Assembly: GCA_021738505.1 (NCBI GenBank)
Contig: JAIPBW010000022.1
Coordinates: forward strand, 1 to 44,415
Direction of reading: 5' to 3'
From: Bacteroidales bacterium
Lineage (GTDB): Bacteria > Bacteroidota > Bacteroidia > Bacteroidales > PWNQ01
DNA length: 44,415 nt
Below are positions 1 through 9,015 of this stretch, one piece after another. The notes under the pieces were generated by a model. The model did no database searches. It was given only the letters and a program-made list of their open reading frames with translations, and was not told the origin of the DNA. The translations under genes and the position numbers were made by a program. Numbering within the stretch: the stretch's first letter is position 1; each line of letters starts with the position of its first letter.

Positions 1-246
1 GCTGACTACGCAACACTCGGTTCTGGGGGCTGGTTAGGCTTTCCCAGGTAGGAGTGGTTACCTACAGGTTTCTGTTGAAAAGTTTCAAAGATCTATGCTA
101 ATTCCCTTTTTCACGGGCTTAGCTTGGCGCAATTTGTCTCTAAAGTCGATGTTTGGTTCAGAATGTTCGAGATCAAAGCCTGCCCCGCATTTATCAGAAT
201 TTATTATTATCAGCACAAAATGGCTTGCTGAAATATTTTTATTGAG
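1..246. other. Unassigned edge sequence downstream of the AbgT gene
   Basis: No complete gene is visible. On the + strand, bases 1-51 are open and end in TAG (last residues GGWLGFPR), which could be the tail of a gene cut by the window edge. On the - strand, the frame of the AbgT gene continues past its stop for 53 codons to a TGA at 85-87, and the distal part looks protein-like. Bases 14-23 (CACTCGGTTC) followed by short inverted repeats (AGGTA/TACCT around 46-63) faintly recall the 3' end of a group II intron, but the 5' half would lie outside the window. Identity is undecided. Confidence 0.3.
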
Positions 247-1812
247 TTACATATAAATAAACTCTCCTACACCAATAGGAATATTAAAAATATACCAGAT
301 AAAGATAAGTAGTATCCACATAATTAACAAAACAATTGCATAAGGGACGAGCAGAGAAATAATCGTTCCAATTTTGAGTCTTTTATCATATTGATGGATC
401 CAGCCCAGAATAAGCGGAAAGTATACATACAGCGGAGAGACACAATTCGTAATAGAGTCTCCCACGCGATACATCAATTGCACAAAAGCAGGGCTATAGC
501 CCAATTGCGCCAGCATAGGAATAAAAACAGGTGCAAAAATGGCCCATTTAGCTGAACCACTACCCAAAAAGATATTTAAGAAAGCAATTAAGATAATAAA
601 CAAAACAAACAACAATATACCTGTCAGACCTGTAGCCTCTAAAAAGTTAGCTCCCTGTATTGCCAGTATGGAGTCCAGATTTGATCTGGAAAAGAGCTCT
701 ACAAATTGGGCTACAACAAGCATAAGCACGATATAACCCGACAGGTTCTTCATGCCTTGCTCCATAAATTTCAAAATATCATCTTTTTTCTTGATAGCAC
801 CCGTCGCTTTTCCATAAAAGTAGCCGGGAATAGCAAATAAAAAGAAAAGAACAGGCACCAATCCCCGCAAAAATGGGGAGGGAACAATACCACCGGTTTC
901 AGGATTACGCAATGGAGCTCCCGGAGGGACAACCAATAACGCAATAAAGACAAGATAAATCAACACTGAAATACCAGCATTTTTAAGTCCCTTTCTTTCT
1001 TCCGGACTCAGTGCTTTATCTTGTTGTGCAAAATCAGCCACTTTATCCATCCCGGCAAAATGTTTTGTTCGTGGAATGGTAAACCTTCGAACGATAAAAG
1101 CACCCCCGAGACCCAACATTAAAGTAGAGGCAATCATAAAGTACCAGTTCGCTGTGGCGCTAACTTCCATAGGCGGATTCATAGCCTGGGTTATTTGTGT
1201 GCTGATGCCGGCCAATAATACATCGGTACCAGCTATCACAACGTTAGCTGTAAACCCTGCTGTTGCCCCGGCATATCCTGCAACAAGACCGGCTATAGGA
1301 TGATACCCCATCTGCATAAATATTATCGCTGCAATGGGCGGAACAACAACTACACCGGCATCCGAACCTATATTCCCCATAGCTCCTATCATAAAAATAA
1401 CAGGGAAAATTACTTTTTTGGGAGTTGCATAAGTTATCCGGCGCATAACTACCGTTAAAAGTCCGGATTGTTCCGCAACAGATACACCCATTAACATCAC
1501 AAGTACTAATCCCAACGGTGCAAAATGCGCAAAATTTGTAACCAGATTCTCCACAAACCAACGCAAACCTTCTCCCGACAACAAATTGCGGGCAGTAATA
1601 TTTTCGCCGGTGCCGGGTTGTATGGCTTCTACATTAAAATATGCTGTAATCCCGCTTATAACTACAATAAAGACACAAATCCATACAAATAACCAAAAAG
1701 GATGTGGTAATTTATTTCCAATTATTTCAATCCAACGCAAAAAACCTTTGGCGGATTCTACTTCATTATTCTCTTCTGAAGCGGCATGTTTTTCTTTTGT
1801 CGCTTTACTCAT
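247..1812 (-). CDS. AbgT family transporter
   Basis: A 521-residue polytopic inner-membrane protein. About 35 hydrophilic N-terminal residues precede the first membrane segment (roughly 37-59), and many further segments follow. The protein carries family-typical stretches such as LGLVLVMLMGVSVAEQSG and a conserved C-terminal half (SGSAKWAIFAPVFIPM, then YRVGDSITNCVSPLYVYFPL). AbgT proteins were first described as importers of p-aminobenzoyl-glutamate, a folate breakdown product. Some members instead export sulfonamides and related antimetabolites using an ion gradient, so substrate and direction cannot be told here. The ATG at 1810-1812 matches the usual N-terminus. The gene is monocistronic and divergent from the M16 protease. 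A perfect -7 element (TATTTTTG on the - strand, 1856-1863) lies 44 bases upstream. Confidence 0.92.
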   Translation of the reverse strand: MSKATKEKHAASEENNEVESAKGFLRWIEIIGNKLPHPFWLFVWICVFIVVISGITAYFNVEAIQPGTGENITARNLLSGEGLRWFVENLVTNFAHFAPLGLVLVMLMGVSVAEQSGLLTVVMRRITYATPKKVIFPVIFMIGAMGNIGSDAGVVVVPPIAAIIFMQMGYHPIAGLVAGYAGATAGFTANVVIAGTDVLLAGISTQITQAMNPPMEVSATANWYFMIASTLMLGLGGAFIVRRFTIPRTKHFAGMDKVADFAQQDKALSPEERKGLKNAGISVLIYLVFIALLVVPPGAPLRNPETGGIVPSPFLRGLVPVLFFLFAIPGYFYGKATGAIKKKDDILKFMEQGMKNLSGYIVLMLVVAQFVELFSRSNLDSILAIQGANFLEATGLTGILLFVLFIILIAFLNIFLGSGSAKWAIFAPVFIPMLAQLGYSPAFVQLMYRVGDSITNCVSPLYVYFPLILGWIHQYDKRLKIGTIISLLVPYAIVLLIMWILLIFIWYIFNIPIGVGEFIYM

Positions 1813-1855
1813 CTTATTTGCTTTCTGCTTACGTTAATAAGAAAATTTTACGAAC

Positions 1856-1863
1856 CAAAAATA
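1856..1863 (-). promoter_or_regulatory. Candidate -7 element for the AbgT gene
   Basis: On the - strand this reads TATTTTTG, an exact match to the Bacteroidota -7 consensus TAnnTTTG. It would start transcription about 40 bases before the ATG. No clear TTG is found 19-21 bases further upstream, so only half of the promoter signal is present. Confidence 0.4.
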
Positions 1864-1992
1864 TTATTATTCTCTTTATACGGATTGTAAATTATTTTAA
1901 CAAAACGTTAATATCGCATAAGTTTTGACCCAAAAAAAAATTTCCCTTCCCTGGTAATAACAATTAAAGATTCCTGATTTTCAGTTTTTCAT

Positions 1993-2023
1993 TTTGTTTT
2001 TAAAAAAATTATTTTTACTTTTA
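1993..2023 (+). promoter_or_regulatory. Promoter of the M16 protease gene
   Basis: TTTG at 1993-1996 is followed after exactly 19 bases by TACTTTTA at 2016-2023, seven of eight matches to TAnnTTTG. This is the spacing of the Bacteroidota housekeeping promoter. The predicted start lies near 2028-2031, about 25 bases before the ATG. Confidence 0.6.
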
Positions 2024-2054
2024 TGATGTATTTTTTAACAAACCCTAATTTTTT

Positions 2055-4862
2055 ATGAAAAAATTAATCATTCTATCCTTCATTCTGGCATTTTGCAGCT
2101 TTGCTTTTGCCCAGGAGAAAATCGAATTGTCGGATGAAATTCCATTCGACCAATCGTATCGCGTTAATCAGCTCGACAATGGGTTGACTTATTACATCAA
2201 GCACAATGAAAAACCCGAAAACCGGACAGAACTCTGGCTGGTAGTTCATGCCGGTGCCATGCAGGAAGAGCCCGATCAAAACGGCATGGCCCATTTCTGT
2301 GAACACATGGCTTTTAACGGTACCGAAAACTTCCCTGACAAGGATGTCATAAACTTCCTCCAAAGCATTGGCATGGAGTTCGGGCCGGACATCAATGCCT
2401 GGACGAACTACAACGAAACCGTGTATACTCTGACCAAGATACCTGTGGAAGATGAAGCTTACATTGACACGTCTTTGTATATTCTCAAAGACTGGGCTTC
2501 CAATGTATCTTACCTTGATGAGGAAATTGATAAAGAGCGGGGCGTAATCCATGAAGAATGGCGTTCCCGCAACTCCTCGTTTTCCCGTATCCGGGACAGC
2601 ATCAACAAAAAAGTCTACAAGAATTCAAAATATGCCGAACACAATGTAATCGGTGATATTAATATTATTGACAGCATTCCGCCCCAACGTTTGCGCGACT
2701 TTTATAACACCTGGTACCGCCCGGACTTGCAGGCTATCATTGCCATCGGTGATATTGACCCCGAGATGGCCGAAAAGAAAATTAAGCACGTATTCGGTGA
2801 CCTGGAATCTAAAAAGGACATAAAACCACGAGTAGAACAGGATATCCCTGATCACAAGGAAACACGTTATGCCATCCATACCGATAAAGAGGCCAGCAGG
2901 ATAAGCTTACGGATGTATTTCAAAGATGAACCTATGGCGCCCAATAAAACCTTTGCAGACTATCGCGAAGATGTTGTGCGCAATCTTGCTTTTCGTATCA
3001 TCAGGCAGCGAATTAGTAAAAGAAACAGAGAAGAAGACCAACCCATGACTTTCGGAGGCTGGTCTTATTATAATATCAAGCCCGAAAAATCTGCCCTTTT
3101 GATGTATGCATCTCCCAACGAAAACAAGATTTTGAGTTCAATGCAAATCACACTCGAAGAGATGTTCAGGGCACTGCAACATGGTTTCACACAGTCAGAG
3201 CTGGACGAAAGAAAGGAAGTCATGATGAGAAATATAGAGCGCAGTGTCAGGGAAAAAGACACCCGCGAAAGCCGAAGACACTGTTATTCTGTTGTAAATG
3301 CCTTCAAAAAGGAAACGGCAATCATGTCACCCGAAACCCGAAAAGATTTTTACGAACAACACCTCGGAGATATCTCTCTCAGCGAAGTGGAACAATCCAT
3401 CCACGGTCTGATAACCAAAAACAACAGGGTAATCACACTTTCCGGTCCGGATAACGTAGAATTGCCCACCCGCAAAGAACTTGCAGAAACACTGGCAAAA
3501 GCTCAGGCAAAAAAATATAAACCTTATCAGCCGGAAGTCAGCATTGACAATCTTATGGCTGAAACGCCCGACGCCGGAAGTATTATAAAAACCGAAAAGG
3601 TCAGTGAACCCGAATGTGAAAAATGGACGCTTTCGAATGGCATGGAAGTATATGTAAAATTTGCTGATTTTAAAGAAGATCAATATGCATTTCGCTTCTT
3701 TTCCAAAGGCGGACAGTCACTATACGACAAAGACCAAAAAGCAACCTTGCAGTTTGCATACGGCGCCGTTAATGAAAGTGGCCTGGCTGATTTTAATCAA
3801 ATTCAGGTCGACAGGTATATGGACGGAAAAAAACTCTATGATTTCGGAGCGGTCAGCCTGTATGAGGAGGCTTTCATGGGATTGTCAACGATTAAATATC
3901 TCGAAGACAATTTTAAAATGTATCATCTAAAATTTACAGATCCCGCTCTAAACAAAGAGGGCTATAACAAATATCTGGCTTCACGGGAAAGGTATTATAA
4001 AAACCGGTTGAATAACCCCGGAACCGTGATAAGAGATAGCCTGTATGCAATACGTTATGACTATCATGAAAATGCAAAACCCCTTACCTGGGAGGATTAT
4101 CAGGCAGTTGAATACAACAATCAACTGTTGGACTTGTATAAAGAACGATATGGTAATCCGGAGGATTTTACTTTGTTATTGGTAGGCAACTTTGAGCGCG
4201 AACAACTGAAAACTATGCTAAAAAAATACCTCGCATCCATTCCTTCCAGCGGTAAAAAAGAAGATTACAAAGATGTAGGCATGCGCCTTTGCAAACATCC
4301 CGTAGAGAAAACGATCAAAATACCGATGGAAACACCCAAAGCTACCGTGCAAATTGAATATCACAACAAAATGAAACACAATACCCAAAATAACACCCTT
4401 ATAAACGCGGTTTCAAACATACTCGACCGGCGATTTACGGAAACCGTGCGCGAAGAGCAAGGGGGCACCTATGGAGTACGCACTTATGGATATATCAGAA
4501 ATACACCTGTTGAAGAATACTCTTATAGCATAAAATTCGAATGCGATCCCGGGCGCGTTGATGAACTGAAGGCTGCCGCCTATAAGGAAATTGATAAATT
4601 ATGTAAAGGCGAGGTAGAAGATCATTATGTTGACGATTTCCGGAAAGCATACAAAAAAGAACGTAACGAAAACCTGAAAAACAATTTCAACTGGTTAACC
4701 ATATTGAATAGTTATCAGGAAACAGGAATCTACCAATACTCACCGGAAATGGACAAACTGGTTGAAAACATCACAAAACAGGAAATTGCAGATTTTGCCA
4801 GGAAAATTTTTGAAGACGAAGTTAAAATGGATGTGGTCTTTCTTCCCGGGGAAAGTAACTAA
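2055..4862 (+). CDS. Secreted M16 (insulinase/pitrilysin) zinc metalloprotease
   Basis: A 935-residue protein with a typical signal peptide (about 1-19, ending SFAFAQ), so it acts in the periplasm or outer envelope. The inverted zinc motif HFCEH is at 80-84, and the third zinc ligand is E161 in ERGVIHEE, 77 residues after H84 as in pitrilysin. Four tandem M16 domains are expected for this length, with the active site only in the first. A late RRFTETVREEQGGTYGV segment (about 793-809) matches the substrate-binding region found near the C-terminus of the family. M16 enzymes degrade peptides enclosed in a clam-shell chamber. The gene stands alone, with its own promoter and a strong terminator. 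Its natural substrate is unknown. Confidence 0.93.
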   Translation: MKKLIILSFILAFCSFAFAQEKIELSDEIPFDQSYRVNQLDNGLTYYIKHNEKPENRTELWLVVHAGAMQEEPDQNGMAHFCEHMAFNGTENFPDKDVINFLQSIGMEFGPDINAWTNYNETVYTLTKIPVEDEAYIDTSLYILKDWASNVSYLDEEIDKERGVIHEEWRSRNSSFSRIRDSINKKVYKNSKYAEHNVIGDINIIDSIPPQRLRDFYNTWYRPDLQAIIAIGDIDPEMAEKKIKHVFGDLESKKDIKPRVEQDIPDHKETRYAIHTDKEASRISLRMYFKDEPMAPNKTFADYREDVVRNLAFRIIRQRISKRNREEDQPMTFGGWSYYNIKPEKSALLMYASPNENKILSSMQITLEEMFRALQHGFTQSELDERKEVMMRNIERSVREKDTRESRRHCYSVVNAFKKETAIMSPETRKDFYEQHLGDISLSEVEQSIHGLITKNNRVITLSGPDNVELPTRKELAETLAKAQAKKYKPYQPEVSIDNLMAETPDAGSIIKTEKVSEPECEKWTLSNGMEVYVKFADFKEDQYAFRFFSKGGQSLYDKDQKATLQFAYGAVNESGLADFNQIQVDRYMDGKKLYDFGAVSLYEEAFMGLSTIKYLEDNFKMYHLKFTDPALNKEGYNKYLASRERYYKNRLNNPGTVIRDSLYAIRYDYHENAKPLTWEDYQAVEYNNQLLDLYKERYGNPEDFTLLLVGNFEREQLKTMLKKYLASIPSSGKKEDYKDVGMRLCKHPVEKTIKIPMETPKATVQIEYHNKMKHNTQNNTLINAVSNILDRRFTETVREEQGGTYGVRTYGYIRNTPVEEYSYSIKFECDPGRVDELKAAAYKEIDKLCKGEVEDHYVDDFRKAYKKERNENLKNNFNWLTILNSYQETGIYQYSPEMDKLVENITKQEIADFARKIFEDEVKMDVVFLPGESN

Positions 4863-5248
4863 CATCTGATTTTTATTTATGACATAATATCAGACTTTAC
4901 GTGTTTTTTAGCACGCTCTACTCCCTATACCAACATAAAAAGACAGGCTGTTTTGGTCTGTCTTTTTTGTTTTTCGCAATCATTGTCTTAACCAACTAAT
5001 CTCAATCAAAACAACTATTCATTTTCTGTCCTCTTGACGCTCTGTGAAATGGATAACCTGACTAGCAAGTGTCTGGCCTTTTTTTTATTATTCAACAAAT
5101 TCAAATCCTGAAGGATATTTAAAAAAATCGACCTTTGACTTTCAGACACTTTGATTTTTTCTTATCTTTACAAAGCCAAAGCCGTTCAAAGTGCATAAAT
5201 AGAACATGCAGCAGTATAATTGAAACCATTAACAGAATACCAAAAAGC
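4863..5248. other. Intergenic region with one terminator
   Basis: This 386-base gap holds the terminator at 4937-4968. A weak promoter-like string, TATCTTTA at 5163-5170 (seven of eight to TAnnTTTG), lies about 80 bases before the next ATG and is preceded by TTTG at 5134-5137, six bases further away than the usual 19. Nothing else was recognised. Confidence 0.5.
4937..4968 (+). terminator. Rho-independent terminator after the M16 gene
   Basis: AAAAAGACAG (4937-4946) pairs with CTGTCTTTTT (4958-4967) around a GCTGTTTTGGT loop, and the 3' arm runs into a T tract. It lies about 75 bases after the protease stop codon. The A/T symmetry could let it work on both strands, but no - strand gene ends here. 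Confidence 0.85.
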
Positions 5249-5899
5249 ATGAAAAACGATTACGCCGGATTTAAGAAATCGTATAACATAAAATTAGTGT
5301 TATTCATACTTCTGTTTATTTTATCGACAAAAGGTGTTTTGTCCCAAACGCATTATGTGGGGCTCACTTATGAACCTTCGCTCGTAACTTCGGTTTTCTC
5401 AGATATCCAACATGATACATATCCGCCAACGGTTCATGAATTTTCTTCACGTTTGGGTAACAGTTTTGGAATGGACTATTTGTTATTATCTGATTCCAAA
5501 TCATATGGAATAAAATCAGGATTCTACCTTATAGACAATGGATATACTGAAAAAATTGAGAAAGGTGATCCTGCATTTTCCAGCAGAACAGATAAAATAT
5601 ATTATACATATTTATCTATTCCCATAGAATTCTATAAACTGTTTAACAGTTTTTATTTTAATATAGGTCCGAATTTCAATTATGCAATAAAGGGAAAGAG
5701 GGAATCAGGAACCGGAGAAACTAAACAATATAGCAACAACCATTTTGCTCTGGGATTAAAATCAGAAATTGGCTATAGATTTGAATTAAATGAAATGCTT
5801 AATCTGAAATTTGGTGTTTTCAACAGAGGATTTCTTTTTGCAGAAGGAAATATGAATTATGGATTATTGATAAATATAAATTACAAAATAAACAGATAA
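5249..5899 (+). CDS. Secreted outer-membrane beta-barrel-like protein
   Basis: The reading frame is open from 5135, but the ATG at 5249 is preferred. It starts MKNDYAGFKKSYNIK and leads directly into a hydrophobic signal segment ending GVLSQ, giving 216 residues. The upstream extension lacks hydrophobic character and overlaps the likely promoter. The mature part has alternating aromatic and polar residues in short strands (YYTYLSIPIEFYKLF, FYFNIGPNFNYAIKG, SEIGYRFELNEMLNLKFGVFNRG), the pattern of the small porin-like (OMP_b-brl) barrels common in Bacteroidota. No specific function can be assigned. It converges on the next, similar-sized secreted protein gene. Confidence 0.75.
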   Translation: MKNDYAGFKKSYNIKLVLFILLFILSTKGVLSQTHYVGLTYEPSLVTSVFSDIQHDTYPPTVHEFSSRLGNSFGMDYLLLSDSKSYGIKSGFYLIDNGYTEKIEKGDPAFSSRTDKIYYTYLSIPIEFYKLFNSFYFNIGPNFNYAIKGKRESGTGETKQYSNNHFALGLKSEIGYRFELNEMLNLKFGVFNRGFLFAEGNMNYGLLININYKINR

Positions 5900-5957
5900 G
5901 CTTATATCCTAATTTATGCATTACAAGTGCAAAACAATAAAGGTAGACTCTATGAGC

Positions 5958-6473
5958 TTAAAAAGCATAGCCCATTCCCAGGCTCACAAAGTCCCTCCAT
6001 GTTGTTTCATCCTTGATGAATCGTTTTTGAACCATCCCGCTAAAATACAAACCACCTAAAGCCGGCTGATAGCGATATCCCATTCCTAAACCGGGATAAA
6101 AATTGTGCACTGTAATGGTTTCAGGATCACATGGCCCCCCAGGCCCACAGTTGCTGTAATCTTCATCTTTATAAAATTGATTGGAACCAAATAGTCTGAA
6201 TTCAAAATAATGACTTTTTCTCAATTGCTTAATCAAAGATACACTGACAGGATATAAATAATTTGACGTATAGATATTACCACTTATGTAGCTAATACCG
6301 GCTCTCATTGCCAAATTTAAAGCTTCTTTGTTCATAAACAAACGCTCGTAGTTGACCGAATAACGACCGGTAACCCCGAAAGCTTCTATAAATACATTGT
6401 TTTTTGCTTCCATCTGCGCAAACAGACCATAAGACAACATGAACATTGCAAGCGATAATATTATTTTTTTCAT
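5958..6473 (-). CDS. Hypothetical secreted protein, probably a small beta-barrel
   Basis: The ATG at 6471-6473 gives 171 residues starting MKKIILSLAMFMLSYGLFAQ, a clear signal peptide. A GTG two codons upstream also opens the frame but is less likely. The mature protein has short amphipathic strands rich in Tyr and Phe (VTGRYSVNYERLF, HYFEFRLFGSN, FYPGLGMGYRYQPALGGLYFSG) and ends in GMGYAF, with an aromatic last residue as in many outer-membrane barrels. An internal stretch, SNCGPGGPCDP, carries the only two cysteines of the mature chain and may be a disulfide-closed loop. Function is unknown. Confidence 0.65.
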   Translation of the reverse strand: MKKIILSLAMFMLSYGLFAQMEAKNNVFIEAFGVTGRYSVNYERLFMNKEALNLAMRAGISYISGNIYTSNYLYPVSVSLIKQLRKSHYFEFRLFGSNQFYKDEDYSNCGPGGPCDPETITVHNFYPGLGMGYRYQPALGGLYFSGMVQKRFIKDETTWRDFVSLGMGYAF

Positions 6474-6694
6474 AACCACAGATTTATTTTTTATGAATAA
6501 TGCAGGTTAGAATAAATTTTTCACTAAAACACAGAGACAGTCATTGCTTTCCTGTTCTTTAATAAACCATTCATTTTTTGCCGCTCCGTAAAATTATAAA
6601 AAAAAGGATAGCGCAAAAAACTGAAGTAAAATTATTTACCGGGCACATTTTTATATTATATCAAAATCTTTTATAATTTTACTATTTTTATCAC

Positions 6695-7468
6695 ATGATG
6701 GAAAGATCCTTTTATCATACCAAATATAGCTTTCAGCACCTAGCCCATTCGGTTTCCCGTTTTGGTATTCATTCCCCTTTTCTGTATCAATGTGCAACAA
6801 AGGCACTGAAGATGAAGATGCAACCTCATGATCGCAAAATAATTCAGGCTTTAAGGCAAAACATCCGGCAAACACCAAATTTCAATTCATTGGATTTGGG
6901 CACAAAACAAAACCGCAAGCTCAACGGGAAAGACCTGCTCAAAATGGGGATTAACTCCCGCTACGGCCAAAAGCTTTATGGATTATGCCGGCATTTCCAG
7001 CCGCATCATATTTTAGAATTAGGAACCTCTTCCGGACTCTCCACAGCCTACTTAGCCATTGCCTGTCCGAAAGCCCGGATTATCACAGTGGAAGGCTGCC
7101 CCGGAAAAGCAAACTTAGCCAAACAATTCTTTCAAAAGCATCATTTGAATAATATTACTGTTGTAAATGCGGAAGCAACCGATTACATAAAACAGCTAAA
7201 ATCTGATGACTACAAAACTGATCTTGTCTTCATTGATGCCGATCACTCCTATTGCGGAACACTGAATTTTTATGACCTGCTCAAAAATATTACCCACCCC
7301 GACAGCGTATTAGTTTTTGACGACATTTACTGGTCACCCGGAATGAAAAAAGCCTGGAAAAGCATTAAACAAGATAAAAGTGTATCGGTTTCTCTGGCAA
7401 CATTGCGTTTCGGACTGATATTTTTCAAAAAAAATATAGCTCGTCAACATTTTAATTTACGCATGTAA
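6695..7468 (+). CDS. Class I SAM-dependent methyltransferase
   Basis: 257 residues. The glycine-rich SAM motif LELGTSSGLS is at 107-116, an acidic ribose-binding residue at E133 (TVEG), DADH at 181-184, and a DDIYW segment at 209-213. This is the layout of the O-methyltransferase-3-like Rossmann methyltransferases. The N-terminal 80 residues (HSVSRFGIHSPFLYQ) are typical of a conserved Bacteroidota subfamily of unknown substrate. The two candidate starts, ATG at 6695 and 6698, differ by one residue. The gene stands alone on the strand, 91 bases before the ABC ATPase, which has its own -7 element. Confidence 0.82.
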   Translation: MMERSFYHTKYSFQHLAHSVSRFGIHSPFLYQCATKALKMKMQPHDRKIIQALRQNIRQTPNFNSLDLGTKQNRKLNGKDLLKMGINSRYGQKLYGLCRHFQPHHILELGTSSGLSTAYLAIACPKARIITVEGCPGKANLAKQFFQKHHLNNITVVNAEATDYIKQLKSDDYKTDLVFIDADHSYCGTLNFYDLLKNITHPDSVLVFDDIYWSPGMKKAWKSIKQDKSVSVSLATLRFGLIFFKKNIARQHFNLRM

Positions 7469-7476
7469 GTTTTTAT

Positions 7477-7484
7477 TACATTTG
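7477..7484 (+). promoter_or_regulatory. Candidate -7 element for the ABC ATPase gene
   Basis: TACATTTG matches TAnnTTTG exactly and sits 76 bases before the ATG. No good upstream TTG is present at the 19-base spacing, so this is a half-supported promoter. Confidence 0.4.
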
Positions 7485-7559
7485 AACTACTGTTAAGTGT
7501 CCATAATATTAGTCTATGGGAATTAACAGAAAACAACAAAATTTTAGATATTATACGAT

Positions 7560-8255
7560 ATGACCCAGGAAGTTATTCAATTATCCCATATAAAAAAACA
7601 TTATGTTATTGGGAATCAAACCATCAAAGCCTTACAGGATATTAGTACTCAGGTAAACAGAAATGAGTATGTAGCGCTGATGGGTGCTTCAGGTTCCGGC
7701 AAATCCACATTAATGAATATTCTGGGCTGCCTTGACACTCCTACTTCCGGAGAATATATATTAAACCATGAAGACGTCAGTCAACTCAATGACAATAAAC
7801 TTGCACAAATAAGAAATAAGGCGATTGGTTTCGTTTTTCAGACTTTTAACCTGTTACCGCGCTCCACCGCACTTGAAAATGTTATGATGCCTTTGGTTTA
7901 TGCCGGTATGCCTAAATCAAAACGTATTACCAGGGCCAAAGAAACACTTGAACAGGTTCAGCTCAAAGACCGCATGTATCACAAGCCAAATGAACTTTCC
8001 GGGGGACAAAGGCAAAGAGTAGCTATTGCACGTGCAATGGTCAATAATCCGGAGATTATCCTGGCCGACGAACCCACCGGAAACCTGGACTCGGAAACAT
8101 CTTATGAGATTATGAATTTATTCAGTGAGATTCATAAAAACGGAAATACAATTATTGTTGTCACACATGAAGAGGACATTGCACAATATGCAAAGCGAAT
8201 TATCCGTCTTATTGATGGTTTGATTGATAATGATACATTACAGCAAACCCACTAA
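7560..8255 (+). CDS. ABC transporter ATP-binding protein, MacB/LolD type
   Basis: 231 residues forming one complete nucleotide-binding domain. Walker A is GASGSGKST (42-50), the signature LSGGQ is at 146-150, Walker B is IILADE (166-171), D-loop NLD at 175-177, and the switch histidine is H203. The sequence groups by eye with the MacB/LolD/FtsE-like class that powers lipoprotein release, peptide export or mechanotransmission. No permease gene is adjacent on either side, so the partner must be encoded elsewhere and the cargo cannot be inferred. Confidence 0.9.
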   Translation: MTQEVIQLSHIKKHYVIGNQTIKALQDISTQVNRNEYVALMGASGSGKSTLMNILGCLDTPTSGEYILNHEDVSQLNDNKLAQIRNKAIGFVFQTFNLLPRSTALENVMMPLVYAGMPKSKRITRAKETLEQVQLKDRMYHKPNELSGGQRQRVAIARAMVNNPEIILADEPTGNLDSETSYEIMNLFSEIHKNGNTIIVVTHEEDIAQYAKRIIRLIDGLIDNDTLQQTH

Positions 8256-8323
8256 TTATTTTTTTCCTAAGATTAAACATATAGCTCGCTAGCTTGTTTT
8301 GACAGAAAATCATTATATGCATT

Positions 8324-8896
8324 ATGAATAAAGAAAAAGAGAACAACTTTAAAATATATACAAAGCAGGGAGATAAAGGAAAGACCTCTTTACTGGGAGG
8401 TTCACGGGTGTCTAAGTATCATGAAAAAATAGAAGCTTATGGTACATTAGACGAGCTTAACGCTTTTATCGGTTTATTGCGCGATCAGGAAGGGATTTGT
8501 GAAAGCACTCGGACTTTTCTTCATGAAATTCAGGAAAAGGTCTTTGCAGCCGAATCCATAATCGCTTCCGATTCCGAGGAACTTTTGTCAAGTTTACCAA
8601 AGGTAGATACTACAGACACAAAGAGATTAGAGGATGCAATAGATAAGATGAATGAAGAACTGCCGGAATTGCAAAATTTTATTATCCCCGGAGGACATAA
8701 AGCCGCATCTCATGCTCATGTAGCAAGAACTGTTTGTCGGCGGGCAGAACGAAAGGTTTTACAAGCCAGCGATATTTACCCGGTAAACGACGAGATAATT
8801 CAATATTTAAACCGCCTTTCGGATTATTTTTTCGTATTAGCTCGTTATTTTACACACAACAATGAGATTACTGAAGAAAAATGGGAGACAAATTAG
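8324..8896 (+). CDS. pduO: Cob(I)alamin adenosyltransferase, PduO type
   Basis: 190 residues. The enzyme moves the adenosyl group of ATP onto cob(I)alamin to give adenosylcobalamin (coenzyme B12). The N-terminal ATP loop TKQGDKGKTSLLGG is at 13-26, the helix with EAYGTLDELNAFIG at 37-50, the second signature PGGHKAASHAHVARTVCRRAER at about 122-143, and the C-terminal YLNRLSDYFFVLARY at 161-175. All are hallmarks of the PduO/EutT-like trimeric family rather than CobA. There are no other cobalamin genes nearby, which suggests use of salvaged corrinoid, for example by methylmalonyl-CoA mutase. It lies upstream of the DUF2795 gene and secA. Confidence 0.92.
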   Translation: MNKEKENNFKIYTKQGDKGKTSLLGGSRVSKYHEKIEAYGTLDELNAFIGLLRDQEGICESTRTFLHEIQEKVFAAESIIASDSEELLSSLPKVDTTDTKRLEDAIDKMNEELPELQNFIIPGGHKAASHAHVARTVCRRAERKVLQASDIYPVNDEIIQYLNRLSDYFFVLARYFTHNNEITEEKWETN

Positions 8897-8952
8897 CGCA
8901 AAAATTTGATATATAAACATTTATATCATTTTGTCGATTAAATAAATTTATC

Positions 8953-8982
8953 TTGACATTTGCAGTAATTCTTCTATTTTTG
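8953..8982 (+). promoter_or_regulatory. Promoter of the DUF2795 gene
   Basis: TTG at 8953-8955 is followed after exactly 19 bases by TATTTTTG at 8975-8982, a full match to TAnnTTTG. The predicted start is near 8988, giving a leader of about 28 bases with a purine-rich stretch (AAAAGAAGGA) before the ATG at 9016. Confidence 0.7.
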
Positions 8983-9015
8983 CACAAATTTTTACCACAT
9001 AAAAGAAGGATATAT

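Noticed and set aside
4863-5248. N-terminal extension of the beta-barrel-like protein starting at 5135
   Set aside because: The extension has no signal character and overlaps the putative promoter; the ATG at 5249 leads straight into a signal peptide.
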